From Clostridiaceae bacterium (GTDB taxonomy: Bacteria; Bacillota; Clostridia; DSM-8532): a stretch of 64,000 nt of DNA. The stretch spans positions 1-64,000 of the forward strand of contig JAAYNA010000122.1 in NCBI GenBank assembly GCA_012521105.1, read 5' to 3'. Numbering within the stretch: the stretch's first letter is position 1; each line of letters begins with the position of its first letter. Both the position numbers and the translations under genes were made by a program. The notes beneath the pieces were generated by a model. That model was given only the letters and a program-made list of their open reading frames with translations. It did not search any database and was not told the DNA's origin. Positions 43,378-52,100 of the stretch are shown here, piece after piece.

Positions 43378-44994
43378 TTATCTGGCCATATATCTGTCGT
43401 AGCAGTTCTGCATAATTTCAATTGCTCTTTCAATATTGAAAGCTTTCAATTGTTCAACATATTCATCAAATTTACTTAATGATTCTACCCCAGTAATGAA
43501 TTTACTTTCCATTTCTTTGCTGTATATATTAATATTGTTCATGATCTGTGCAAGCTCTTCACTTTCGGCTGATGTTGCAGAAACAGGTGGTAACAGGTGT
43601 TTACCCATATCGGTTTGTGTCCACATTCTAAGAGCTTCCTGCTGCTGGGGAAGTCTGTAATACTGCTCAATATAGCGTGGATCCTGAATAAAGGCACCAT
43701 TTGTATGGCAGCGCATATAAATGGACATTGCATTCGTCATAGACAGACCATCGGGGTTGTCGGTTATTACTTCTGTATATTCGGGATTGCCGTTAACCAT
43801 TTCATAGCTTACACCTTCAATACCGAAATTCACCAACATATGACCTTCTTCACCGTATGAAAAATCCAGAAGTCTTGCAGCTGCTTCAACGTTTTTACAT
43901 GCTGTTGAGATAGCAGCACTTGGCCCGCTGTTGCCGTATATGGTGTTCATTCTGGAAAATTTCGCCAATCTTCCTTTTTCAGGACTCATAGGTGGTGCAG
44001 AACAAAAATCTACAGTTGGATCTATTTCCTGGAATGCAGGAATCCATGTTCCCATTCCGGAACCGCCAGGCGCATAGGTTGCTCCAACCTGACTGTTCAT
44101 AACCTTTGTAGCTTGAGTGTTTTTATCAACAACCAGGAATTCACTATCCAGAAGACCTTCTTCATACCACTTTCTGGCTTCGGTCAGGTAGTCAAGGCGG
44201 TTAGGTTCAATCAATCCATGTTTTACAACGCCATCATCAACATAGAAATCATTCCAGCTGTCAAAACCAGGTGCGAGAAGACGATTAAGGTGATCGGTTC
44301 CACGAATGGTAATTGGAATTTCTACATTTAACTGATCCTTAAATCCTTTAAGCATTGCATACCATTCACCAGGTGTTTCAGGTATTGACATTCCGAGCTT
44401 GTCCAGCAAATCCTTCCTTATCGCAGCACCTTCCGAGAATACAAGAGGGTTATTATCCTGTGTTGTACCTCTAAGGAAAGGATATACATAATAATGACCT
44501 TCGTCTGTACGAATCATTTTCTTGATTTCCGGATATTTTTCAAGTAATGCGGTAACATTGGGGCTGTATTTTTCAAAAACTTCACTCAATTCAATTATTA
44601 CACCATTCTCAATTGCAGATACGGGGCTGCCTGGATAATCAATCCACTTATACTCTATTATGTCCGGATAATCTGCCGATGCTATAAGGATACTGAAGGC
44701 ATCATCAGCCTGTCCTGCAGGCGGGTGAAGATAGTTTACCTTTATACCTGTTTTCCCCTGCAGTACCTTAGCATACTCTGTTTCTCCTAAATTCTTAACA
44801 ACCTGAGCAGTATTAGCATTCAACTCTGTCCAATATGTAAGTTCCGGAACTTCCTGTGGCTTAGAATCTACTGGCTTGTCTGCCTGCTGCTGTGTTCCAC
44901 CGGAATTACCGGAGCCAGACTGTTTTGGCTGGCATGCTACAAAGGTAAAAACCATGGCAAATACTAGAATGCATGTTAATAATTTTTTCATCAT
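43378..44994 (-). CDS. Sugar-binding lipoprotein of a CUT1 ABC importer
   Basis: A 538-residue extracellular binding protein of the LplA/LipO group. The signal peptide ends in TFVAC with lipidated Cys21, followed by a Ser/Gly/Gln-rich spacer. Its two permeases are at the head of the same operon (47375-49262), separated from it by two oxidoreductase genes, an unusual order. AGGAG lies seven bases before the first of two adjacent ATG codons. From its neighbours (lyase, YiaK, epimerase) the ligand is probably an acidic oligosaccharide. Confidence 0.9.
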   Translation of the reverse strand: MMKKLLTCILVFAMVFTFVACQPKQSGSGNSGGTQQQADKPVDSKPQEVPELTYWTELNANTAQVVKNLGETEYAKVLQGKTGIKVNYLHPPAGQADDAFSILIASADYPDIIEYKWIDYPGSPVSAIENGVIIELSEVFEKYSPNVTALLEKYPEIKKMIRTDEGHYYVYPFLRGTTQDNNPLVFSEGAAIRKDLLDKLGMSIPETPGEWYAMLKGFKDQLNVEIPITIRGTDHLNRLLAPGFDSWNDFYVDDGVVKHGLIEPNRLDYLTEARKWYEEGLLDSEFLVVDKNTQATKVMNSQVGATYAPGGSGMGTWIPAFQEIDPTVDFCSAPPMSPEKGRLAKFSRMNTIYGNSGPSAAISTACKNVEAAARLLDFSYGEEGHMLVNFGIEGVSYEMVNGNPEYTEVITDNPDGLSMTNAMSIYMRCHTNGAFIQDPRYIEQYYRLPQQQEALRMWTQTDMGKHLLPPVSATSAESEELAQIMNNINIYSKEMESKFITGVESLSKFDEYVEQLKAFNIERAIEIMQNCYDRYMAR

Positions 44995-45062
44995 TCTTTC
45001 ACTCCTTTAATTTAATATTTCAATGCACAAGGCGTGCAAATTGAACCATGGATATTTATTGT

Positions 45063-46298
45063 TTATATACCGTGCTTTTTAAAGACAGAGGACAGAATGC
45101 TTCCGGCATCCACATACAGTGCCTTTGTAGGACAAACCTGGAAACAATAGCCGCAGCCTATGCACGCATCTGTTTTTCTGGCTTTTTTACCCACCATTTC
45201 AATGCCTTCAAGCCAGCACACATCAACACAATTACCGCAACCGATACATTCATCAGAAACAACATCGGTATTTTTGTAGGCTTTACCCAACAGCTCAGTA
45301 CGTTCGTTGGCAATCTCAGGAGACATATTGAACAGTTTCAGTGCATCACCGCAAAGACTGTCAATATCCTTATAACCGTTATCATCCATCCATTTATCCA
45401 GATTCTTTATCATTCTTTCGCATGCAGATACACCACCTGCGCATGCGAGCGCTCCAACCTGAACACATTGACTGCCTGCCATTAGAATACGGGCTGCCTG
45501 TTCATACGAAAATACCCCTCCGCCCGCATACATTGGTGTTTTAATACCGGCACTTCGTGTTTCTGCAATTGTGTAGCATACAATCGGTGTTGCCTGTGTA
45601 CCTCCGTAGCCTCCACCCGGGCGGGCCTGCGTTGCTCTCCAGTCAAGATCAAAATAGAAAGCTTTCCATCTGGCTGTAGGACCAACTGCATCAGCACCGG
45701 CAAGGTTTGCAACCTGAATTGATGTAAAGGGATCACAGCCCTCAACAGCAAGCTTTACCATAATCGGAACACCCGGAACTTCTTCTTTCATCATTTTTGT
45801 ACAATTGTAAATTAGTTGGTAATAGTTAAATGAACGGTTTTTCATAGTTGCTACCCCAGGAGTGTTAAAATGCAGCTCCAGAGCATCTGCACCGGCATTT
45901 TTTATTTCTCTGGCCTGGTTTATCCAGTCTTTTTCCCAGTTACCGCCTTTAACTATGTCACTGTAATGGCCTACCGAGACCCAAAGCTTTATATCACTAT
46001 CCATATTCTTTTTAATTTTTCGAATTTCTTCACAATACTGTTCCAGACTGTTAATATGGTCTGTTATCCTTGTACCAATTGCATGGCTGTGGAAGGCCTG
46101 CTTACCCGTGTACATAGCATTGGCATCCGGGCCAATAAAACTACCGCCACCGGCACCATGCCCGAAATTTCTAAGCACTATTGCCCCCGGACGACACTTC
46201 GCAATTTTCAGTACATTTTTTGCCCATTGTGTCGCCGGACTCGACGCAATAACAAAAGGATTAATCATATCGAGTTCTTTTACGTATAAATTAGCCAT
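45063..46298 (-). CDS. PreA-like flavoprotein with two 4Fe-4S sites
   Basis: A 411-residue cytoplasmic protein. Residues 1-320 form a dihydroorotate-dehydrogenase-like FMN barrel similar to PreA, the catalytic subunit of bacterial dihydropyrimidine dehydrogenase; NFGHGAGGGSFIGPD, VPIMVKLAVEG and MYAGGGVFSYEQAARIL fit the FMN phosphate loops. Residues 340-400 carry a ferredoxin domain with CIGCGNCVDVC and CIGCGYCFQVCP, two complete 4Fe-4S motifs. No PreT partner (NAD(P)H/FAD subunit) is in the window, so electrons probably come from ferredoxin. Its position between a sugar-acid reductase and a sugar-binding protein is unexpected for a pyrimidine enzyme; it may reduce or oxidise a ring or double bond in the imported compound. 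Confidence 0.83.
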   Translation of the reverse strand: MANLYVKELDMINPFVIASSPATQWAKNVLKIAKCRPGAIVLRNFGHGAGGGSFIGPDANAMYTGKQAFHSHAIGTRITDHINSLEQYCEEIRKIKKNMDSDIKLWVSVGHYSDIVKGGNWEKDWINQAREIKNAGADALELHFNTPGVATMKNRSFNYYQLIYNCTKMMKEEVPGVPIMVKLAVEGCDPFTSIQVANLAGADAVGPTARWKAFYFDLDWRATQARPGGGYGGTQATPIVCYTIAETRSAGIKTPMYAGGGVFSYEQAARILMAGSQCVQVGALACAGGVSACERMIKNLDKWMDDNGYKDIDSLCGDALKLFNMSPEIANERTELLGKAYKNTDVVSDECIGCGNCVDVCWLEGIEMVGKKARKTDACIGCGYCFQVCPTKALYVDAGSILSSVFKKHGI

Positions 46299-46327
46299 TT
46301 TTATCTCCTTTCCTTCAGTTAAAAGTT

Positions 46328-47326
46328 TTATAATGATAACACCTTATTCCACACACTCTCTTCAACAGGAATTCCAAGTCTTGAATTCTCTTCCCGGGTT
46401 CGAAGCATACCTTCCCCAGGGTACCGGACATTTTGATCCGGATTGATAGGTTCGGATTTACGTAGATCTTCAAGGGTTTCTGAAATTGTTGCCTTAATTT
46501 TACTTTCATCGGGAAAACCTGACAAATCAATTGCTACAAATACCTGCGACAGTTCTGTCTCATATGGCAGCTTACCGACCTGGCAGGTACTTCTGCCTCC
46601 GGCCAGAGTCGAGGCAATTAAATCAAGTGCCAGTGAAAGACCTGAACCTTTCCAGAAACCAATAGGTAATGGCTGATGGGTTTCAAGAATTTCAGCCGCA
46701 TTCTTGGTTATTTTTCCTTCTTTATTAAAGCCTCCATCAACGGGAAGCGGTTTACCCTGACGTGCATATGACTCAAGTTTACCGTATGAAAACATTGACA
46801 TGGCTATGTCAACAAGTACATGTCCATTTTCATTGGGAATACAGAAAACCACAGGGTTATTTCCAAGCTTTGCATTCTTACCTCCCCAGGCAGGCATATT
46901 GGGTATGGTGTTTGTCCATAAAACTCCTATACAGTTTTTATCTGCAGCCATTAACCCATATGCTCCCGGACGCATCCAATGGTTGGTGTTTGAAATCGCC
47001 GTTATTCCGATAACATTTTCTTTTGCCAGTTGTATGGCCCGGTCCATGCAAAAATATGCATTTAAATTACCAGGACCTCTTTGCCCGTCATAGCGTTCCA
47101 AAAAACCAATCCGTTCTTTTAAGACAGGCTCTGCATCAACTACTACACTGCCATTCTCAATACTATTAATAAATTTGGGGAAACGGTTTAATCCATGGGT
47201 ATAAACACCATCAAGACTTGCGTCTGCAAAAAGCTTTGCTGCTAATTCAGCCCGCTCTTTGCTAAAACCGTATTTCAGAAGAACCCGTACAAATTCGTCA
47301 TACATTATTTGATAAGATACTCTCAC
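46328..47326 (-). CDS. yiaK: YiaK-like 2,3-diketo-L-gulonate reductase (Ldh2 family)
   Basis: A 332-residue member of the malate/L-lactate dehydrogenase-2 family, the same length as E. coli YiaK (DlgD). Matching stretches are GVYTHGLNRFPKFINSIENG, NTNHWMRPGAYG, LPVDGGFNKEGKIT and LPIGFWKGSGLSLALDLIA, which I recall almost word for word from YiaK. YiaK reduces 2,3-diketo-L-gulonate with NADH. Relatives act on ureidoglycolate or sulfolactate, so a related 2-keto acid from uronate breakdown is possible. The start is GTG with GAGGAGG seven bases before. Confidence 0.85.
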   Translation of the reverse strand: MRVSYQIMYDEFVRVLLKYGFSKERAELAAKLFADASLDGVYTHGLNRFPKFINSIENGSVVVDAEPVLKERIGFLERYDGQRGPGNLNAYFCMDRAIQLAKENVIGITAISNTNHWMRPGAYGLMAADKNCIGVLWTNTIPNMPAWGGKNAKLGNNPVVFCIPNENGHVLVDIAMSMFSYGKLESYARQGKPLPVDGGFNKEGKITKNAAEILETHQPLPIGFWKGSGLSLALDLIASTLAGGRSTCQVGKLPYETELSQVFVAIDLSGFPDESKIKATISETLEDLRKSEPINPDQNVRYPGEGMLRTREENSRLGIPVEESVWNKVLSL

Positions 47327-47374
47327 ACCGGAACCTCCTCATTTTATTTTCTGCAACTTTTTGTGTACGTGGCC

Positions 47375-48268
47375 TTATCCTTTAATCGCACCTATTAAAA
47401 CACCTTTTACAAAATAGCGCTGCAGGAAAGGATAGACGCATAAAACCGGAACGGTGGCAACAACTATTGTTGCATATTTTATGGTCTCACCTATTAATGC
47501 AACATCTTCTCCAGAACCTGATGTCATCATGGTTGTATCACCCTGTATCAGAATTTCACGAAGAATCAGCTGAAGCGGGAACAACTCTCTTTTCCTTAAG
47601 AATATCATGGCATGGAACCATGAATTCCAATGGTGAACAGCATAATAAAGTGTGAGCACCGCAATGGTGGCCTTTGTCAGGGGCACCATTATAGTGAACA
47701 GGATGCGCATATGGCTTGCACCGTCAATTTTTGCTGATTCACACATGCTTTCGGGCACATTAATCATGGCTGTTCTCATAATAATTAAATTAAAAGTATT
47801 TATCGCACTGGGAATAATTAATGCCCATATTGTTCCGTCTAGTTTAACCGATTTGACCGTTAGATAAAAAGGAATCATTCCTCCGTCAAAATACATGGTA
47901 ATAACAATTAATACTGTGAGCACGTTTTTCCACATAAATTCTCTTCTTGATATCACATAGGCGGCAAGGACCGTAAGGAACAGATTTATTGCTGTACCTA
48001 CAAACACTATAAACATGGTGTTCCGATATCCTGTAAAAATATTCGGGTTTTTCGCGACAGCTTTGTAAGAATCCAACGTAAAGCTCAACGGTTTGAGAAT
48101 CATGCCCTTATGTCTCATTACCAGTATAGGATCACTGAAGGATGCAGATAAAATATGCAACAAAGGTACAATTATAACCAGTATCACCATAATAAAGAAT
48201 ATTATATTAAATACATCAAAAATTCTTCCGCCCAGGCTTTCTTTAATTTTGTTGTCCTTAACCTTCAC
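47375..48268 (-). CDS. CUT1 sugar ABC importer permease (LplC/YtcP type)
   Basis: A 297-residue permease with about six membrane segments. The EAA loop reads CESAKIDGASHMRILFTIMV, and the C-terminus FVKGVLIGAIKG is typical of this half. The frame opens at a GTG at 48301 inside the upstream gene; the GTG at 48268 has AGGGGGGG seven bases before it and is preferred. Second gene of its operon. Confidence 0.9.
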   Translation of the reverse strand: MKVKDNKIKESLGGRIFDVFNIIFFIMVILVIIVPLLHILSASFSDPILVMRHKGMILKPLSFTLDSYKAVAKNPNIFTGYRNTMFIVFVGTAINLFLTVLAAYVISRREFMWKNVLTVLIVITMYFDGGMIPFYLTVKSVKLDGTIWALIIPSAINTFNLIIMRTAMINVPESMCESAKIDGASHMRILFTIMVPLTKATIAVLTLYYAVHHWNSWFHAMIFLRKRELFPLQLILREILIQGDTTMMTSGSGEDVALIGETIKYATIVVATVPVLCVYPFLQRYFVKGVLIGAIKG

Positions 48269-48281
48269 AGGTCTTCCCCCC

Positions 48282-49262
48282 CTACCATAAGCTTGTTTCA
48301 CTTACCTTTTTACTTATTTTGTTAGTGGTATAAACCAGAATAAAGCAAACTATTGAATTAAATAACCCAACTGCCGCACTATAACTCCAATTGAACTGTA
48401 ATAAACCTTTACGGTATACATATGTACTGATAACTTCTGCTCTTTCATAGGTGAGTTCATTATACAGAAGTATAATTTTTTCATGTCCTACGTTAAACAT
48501 TTTACCTATTCGAAGTATAAGCATTATTATAATGGTGCTGGCCAATCCGGGTAATGTAATATGAATCAGTTGTCTAAACCTGCCCGCCCCATCAATTTTT
48601 GCAGCTGTATATAATTCAGGATCAATACTTGTTAATGCTGACAGATATACTATAGAATTCCACCCCATATCCTGCCATATGCCTGAGATTACATATATAG
48701 GTACAAAGTATTTTGGCTGGTTTAGCATGGTAACCGGCTCGAAACCAAAGAAGGAGAGAAATTGATTTATTCCGCCATCTTTTACTGTTAGCTGGATAAT
48801 CATGCTGCATATAACAACTGTGGAAATGAAATGTGGCATATATGTAACTGTCTGTACAACACGGGAAAATTTCCTGCTTTTCAATTCATTAATCAATAAA
48901 GCTAATATAATTGGTACAGGAAAGCTGAAGATCAAAGTACTTACACTAATAACAACCGTATTTCTGAGTACTCTGGTAAAATAATAGTCATTAAAAAAGG
49001 CTTTAAAATGCTTCAGTCCTACCCAATTACTACCTAAAAACCCTTTGTCAGGTGTATAATCCTTGAATGCAATTGATATTCCAAACATAGGTCCATATCT
49101 GAAAATAAGATAAAAGGCCAGGACCGGAAGAGCCATTAAATACAGTTCCTTATTTTTAATAAAATCTTTTTTTACACGTTCAGAAAACTTTATTTTTTTC
49201 TTACGTGCCGGCATAGCTGTGACAGATAAACAATCTTTTTTTATAGCGATGTTTTTTCCCAC
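48282..49262 (-). CDS. CUT1 sugar ABC importer permease (LplB/YteP type)
   Basis: A 326-residue permease and the first gene of the importer-lyase operon that ends at 39273. A charged N-terminal tail precedes about six membrane segments; the EAA loop is YTAAKIDGAGRFRQLIHITL. The GTG start has GAGGTG five bases before it. Repeated TGACA boxes lie upstream (49354-49417). Confidence 0.9.
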   Translation of the reverse strand: MGKNIAIKKDCLSVTAMPARKKKIKFSERVKKDFIKNKELYLMALPVLAFYLIFRYGPMFGISIAFKDYTPDKGFLGSNWVGLKHFKAFFNDYYFTRVLRNTVVISVSTLIFSFPVPIILALLINELKSRKFSRVVQTVTYMPHFISTVVICSMIIQLTVKDGGINQFLSFFGFEPVTMLNQPKYFVPIYVISGIWQDMGWNSIVYLSALTSIDPELYTAAKIDGAGRFRQLIHITLPGLASTIIIMLILRIGKMFNVGHEKIILLYNELTYERAEVISTYVYRKGLLQFNWSYSAAVGLFNSIVCFILVYTTNKISKKVSETSLW

Positions 49263-49332
49263 GATAACACCTCATTTAAACTAAATAGCTGTTTAATTTT
49301 AATTCTTAATTTGAAGTGGATGTCATTTTTTT

Positions 49333-49417
49333 GGTTCTGAACCGAATTATTTTTGACACAAATCATCCTAGCACAGTAAAATTTAAAGGTAAATTGACAC
49401 TATTTTTTAATATGACA
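49333..49417 (-). promoter_or_regulatory. Possible regulator sites upstream of the importer-lyase operon
   Basis: The sequence TGACA occurs three times on the plus strand (starting 49354, 49395 and 49413; the last two are 18 bases apart), and GGTTCTGAACC is an 11-base palindrome at 49333-49343. The gap holds the operon's promoter but no clear -35/-10 pair could be assigned. The divergent AraC-type regulators are candidates for binding. Confidence 0.25.
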
Positions 49418-49485
49418 ATTTTTTAAATTGAAACATCACGTACTGGACAATTCTTTCAGGACAGGACATTCTTTTCGAACTGTCT

Positions 49486-50406
49486 CTAACCCTTAAAAGA
49501 AGCATGATGGCGGTCCTTCAGCTTCCTTTTGGCAGGACTGGAGGAAGCCGTGAAACCATCCCCATGCTCCTCGTGCTGCCTGTATTTTTTTCTATACTGT
49601 AGAGGTGTTATATTCTCAATTTTCTTAAAACTTCTAATAAAATGATTCACATTATTAAAGCCCGAATTCATACAAACCCATGTAATATCCTCATCTGTAT
49701 ATAAAAGAAGATCCTTTGCTTTTGAAATCCTCTGCATAATCAAATATTCCTTAAAGGTAAAACCTGTTATGGCTTTAAACCTGTGAGAAATATAGTATTT
49801 ATTCAGGTAAAACAACTTTGAGACTTCATCAAGACTAACGGGACCAGTAAAATTCTCTTCAATATATCTTTGAATTTTAACTATTACATCATCTGAACTG
49901 CTAAGATTATTTATTGGGAAATACTTCGGATAACTTCTGTATAATTGAACAAAAATAAGGTATAAAATGGATTTTGTTGCATCTTGCCAGTAATTCTTTT
50001 TTTGCTTTATTTCGGTGTACAGATACTCCAGATATTTAATAATCCTATCCTTCATTTCGCCATCATTTTTAAGAACATGCCGGAAATTCTCGGATCGATT
50101 GCTAAAAACCGAGGAAAAAACGGGGTTTTGTATGGAGGTTCTGAAAAAATCGGGTTTAATTAAAATATAATATCGCTTATAAGGATACTCTGAAACTTTT
50201 AGTTTATGGGTTTCCATATTATTTATAAAAATGAAGCTATCCCTGGAGACTGTATAATACTTATTATTTACCCAACATTCAACTTTTCCTTCCAATATGT
50301 ATATGATCTCAAAAGAATTATGAAAATGATCTTTTAGTTCAAGCTCTTCCTTGCTTTCATCATATACAGCATCAATATCAAAGGTATTTATCGGATTATT
50401 AAACAT
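49486..50406 (-). CDS. AraC-family regulator with cupin sensor domain
   Basis: A cytoplasmic one-component regulator of 306 residues. The N-terminal cupin-like domain has HFHNSFEIIYILEGKVECWV, and the AraC HTH pair lies at about 175-275 with VSLDEVSKLFYLNKYYISHRF and TWVCMNSGFNNVNHFIRSFKK. After the usual family ending ITPLQYRKKYR the chain continues for about 27 residues encoded by an inverted-repeat element (49501-49568). The ATG at 50406 is chosen over the GTG at 50415 because AGGTGA lies just before it. It stands divergent to the reductase gene at 50576 and upstream of the importer-lyase operon; either may be its target. Confidence 0.88.
   Translation of the reverse strand: MFNNPINTFDIDAVYDESKEELELKDHFHNSFEIIYILEGKVECWVNNKYYTVSRDSFIFINNMETHKLKVSEYPYKRYYILIKPDFFRTSIQNPVFSSVFSNRSENFRHVLKNDGEMKDRIIKYLEYLYTEIKQKKNYWQDATKSILYLIFVQLYRSYPKYFPINNLSSSDDVIVKIQRYIEENFTGPVSLDEVSKLFYLNKYYISHRFKAITGFTFKEYLIMQRISKAKDLLLYTDEDITWVCMNSGFNNVNHFIRSFKKIENITPLQYRKKYRQHEEHGDGFTASSSPAKRKLKDRHHASFKG
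49501..49568. repeat. 68-base inverted-repeat element inside the araC gene end
   Basis: Two 27-base arms (49501-49527 and 49542-49568) around 14 bases. Both begin AGCATG and end GCTTCCT when read inward. The right arm matches the ends of the 490-base element at 28441 at 22 of 27 positions. The element lies within the coding sequence of the AraC-type regulator and supplies its last residues. Confidence 0.6.
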
Positions 50407-50575
50407 AAAACTCACCTATAAGCAAAAAACGCTAATTTTTCAACAAGTATGTTATAGATTTTCAGGCCTTTCTAGTATATAGTATCAAATAGAGATAATT
50501 TTTCTTTTATCTTACCACAGCTTGTACAGCACATAAAGATAAAAAGTAAATTAATCAGATCAGGGTGGTGAAATA

Positions 50576-51901
50576 ATGGATTTTAAAGAATTCAACTATA
50601 AGAGTGTTGAGGATTTCATTAATGAAATCAAAGAAATGGAACTGGATATTCCTTTTTCGAATAATTTAGAACACTTATCAGAGCAGGTGAATATTGGTGA
50701 CTTTACATTGCCTAACAGGTTGGCTATCCATCCGATGGAAGGTGCAGACGGAAAGCTTGATGGCAGCCCGGATGAATTAACAATCAGAAGGTACGAACGT
50801 TTTTCTCGTGGTGGGGCTGCATTAATCTGGTTTGAGGCAGTGGCTGTTGTACCTGAAGGGAGAACAGGTCCACGCCAGTTACTGATCCATAAAGATAACC
50901 TTTCGGCATATCAGAAGCTATGCAACGACATAATGGAAAATTCCCGCAAGGAATCAGGGTATACACCTTTATTAATTATGCAGCTTACTCACTCCGGAAG
51001 GTTTAGCAAGCCCGAAGGAAAACCCGCTCCAATAATAGCAGCACATAACCCCTACCTGGATCCGCGTTTGAATATTGACGAAAATTATCCGGTAATCAGC
51101 GACAATGAGCTGGAAGAGCTTGAAGATAAATTTGTTGAAGCGGCAGTGCTTGCCAAGGAAGCTGGTTTTCACGGTGTAGATGTTAAATGCTGCCACAGGT
51201 ATCTAAATTCCGAACTTGTTTCGGCATTTACACGTAAAGGAAAATATGGAGAGACCTTTGAAGGTAGAACCAGATTTCTTCTGAATACTGTGAAAAAGAT
51301 CAAAGACAGACTTGGTGATGATTTCATTGTAACCACCAGATTAAACATTTATGATGGTATACCATATCCCTACGGGTTTGGTGTGGATAAGGATGACTAT
51401 TTAAAGCCAGACTTTACAGAACCCCTTCAGCTGGTTAAAAAGTTAAAAGAGCTGGGAGTGCCGCTTATTAATATTACCATGGGAACTCCTTATTACAATC
51501 CGCATGTAAACAGACCATATGACAAGGGCGATTACATACCTCCGGAGCATCAACTAAAGGGAATTTACAGATTAATATCCGGTATTGGAGAAATTCAGAA
51601 GAATGTTCCTGATATTGCTGTTGTTGGCACAGGTTACAGCTGGCCCAGGGAATTCGCACCTTTCGTGGCTGCCGGAGTAATAGAAAAAGGCCTGGCAACA
51701 ATGATAGGCTTTGGTCGTCAGGCTTTTGCATACCCGGATTTTGCAAAGGACATACTTTCAGGTAATGGCTTTGACCGGAAGAAATGCTGTATTGCATGTG
51801 GAAAATGTGCAGAAATAAAGCGTGTAGGAGGAACAACAGGGTGCGTTGTTCGTGATGCTAAAGTATATGCACCGATATATAAAGAATATTGTATGAAATA
51901 G
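50576..51901 (+). CDS. Old-yellow-enzyme-family flavin oxidoreductase with Fe-S motif
   Basis: A 441-residue NADH:flavin oxidoreductase barrel. Typical OYE stretches are NRLAIHPMEGADGKLDGSP, LLIMQLTHSGRFSKP, AKEAGFHGVDVKCCHRYL and GLATMIGFGRQAFAYPDF. A C-terminal cluster CCIACGKCAEIKRVGGTTGC fits the 4Fe-4S site of the 2,4-dienoyl-CoA-reductase subgroup, but the FAD/NAD domain that follows in that subgroup is absent. About 45 extra residues precede the barrel. Such enzymes reduce activated C=C bonds. It is on the plus strand, opposite to all surrounding genes, with AGGGTGGTG before the ATG and its own terminator. Confidence 0.87.
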   Translation: MDFKEFNYKSVEDFINEIKEMELDIPFSNNLEHLSEQVNIGDFTLPNRLAIHPMEGADGKLDGSPDELTIRRYERFSRGGAALIWFEAVAVVPEGRTGPRQLLIHKDNLSAYQKLCNDIMENSRKESGYTPLLIMQLTHSGRFSKPEGKPAPIIAAHNPYLDPRLNIDENYPVISDNELEELEDKFVEAAVLAKEAGFHGVDVKCCHRYLNSELVSAFTRKGKYGETFEGRTRFLLNTVKKIKDRLGDDFIVTTRLNIYDGIPYPYGFGVDKDDYLKPDFTEPLQLVKKLKELGVPLINITMGTPYYNPHVNRPYDKGDYIPPEHQLKGIYRLISGIGEIQKNVPDIAVVGTGYSWPREFAPFVAAGVIEKGLATMIGFGRQAFAYPDFAKDILSGNGFDRKKCCIACGKCAEIKRVGGTTGCVVRDAKVYAPIYKEYCMK

Positions 51902-51927
51902 AAGAAGCGCATTTAACTTTACACTAA

Positions 51928-51967
51928 AGCAGCCGGGTCCCTGTTAACAGGATACCCGGCTGTTTTA
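51928..51967 (+). terminator. Strong terminator after the OYE-type gene
   Basis: CAGCCGGGT (51930-51938) pairs with ACCCGGCTG (51954-51962), and CCTGTTAACAGG continues the stem inside; TTTTAT follows on the plus strand. Confidence 0.85.
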
Positions 51968-52100
51968 TCCGCTTGATGATTTCCACTTCTTAATTATGTT
52001 ATCCCATGATTACGGGAAAAAATATCCGCCCATTTTATCTACATTAGCAATATATCTAAGCTGCTTCGCTGTTGATGATGAAGAACATCCCGCAAATTAT

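Noticed and set aside
45048-45485. 145-codon plus-strand frame opposite the PreA-like gene
   Set aside because: Antisense shadow of the ferredoxin domain; no binding site and no recognisable protein features.
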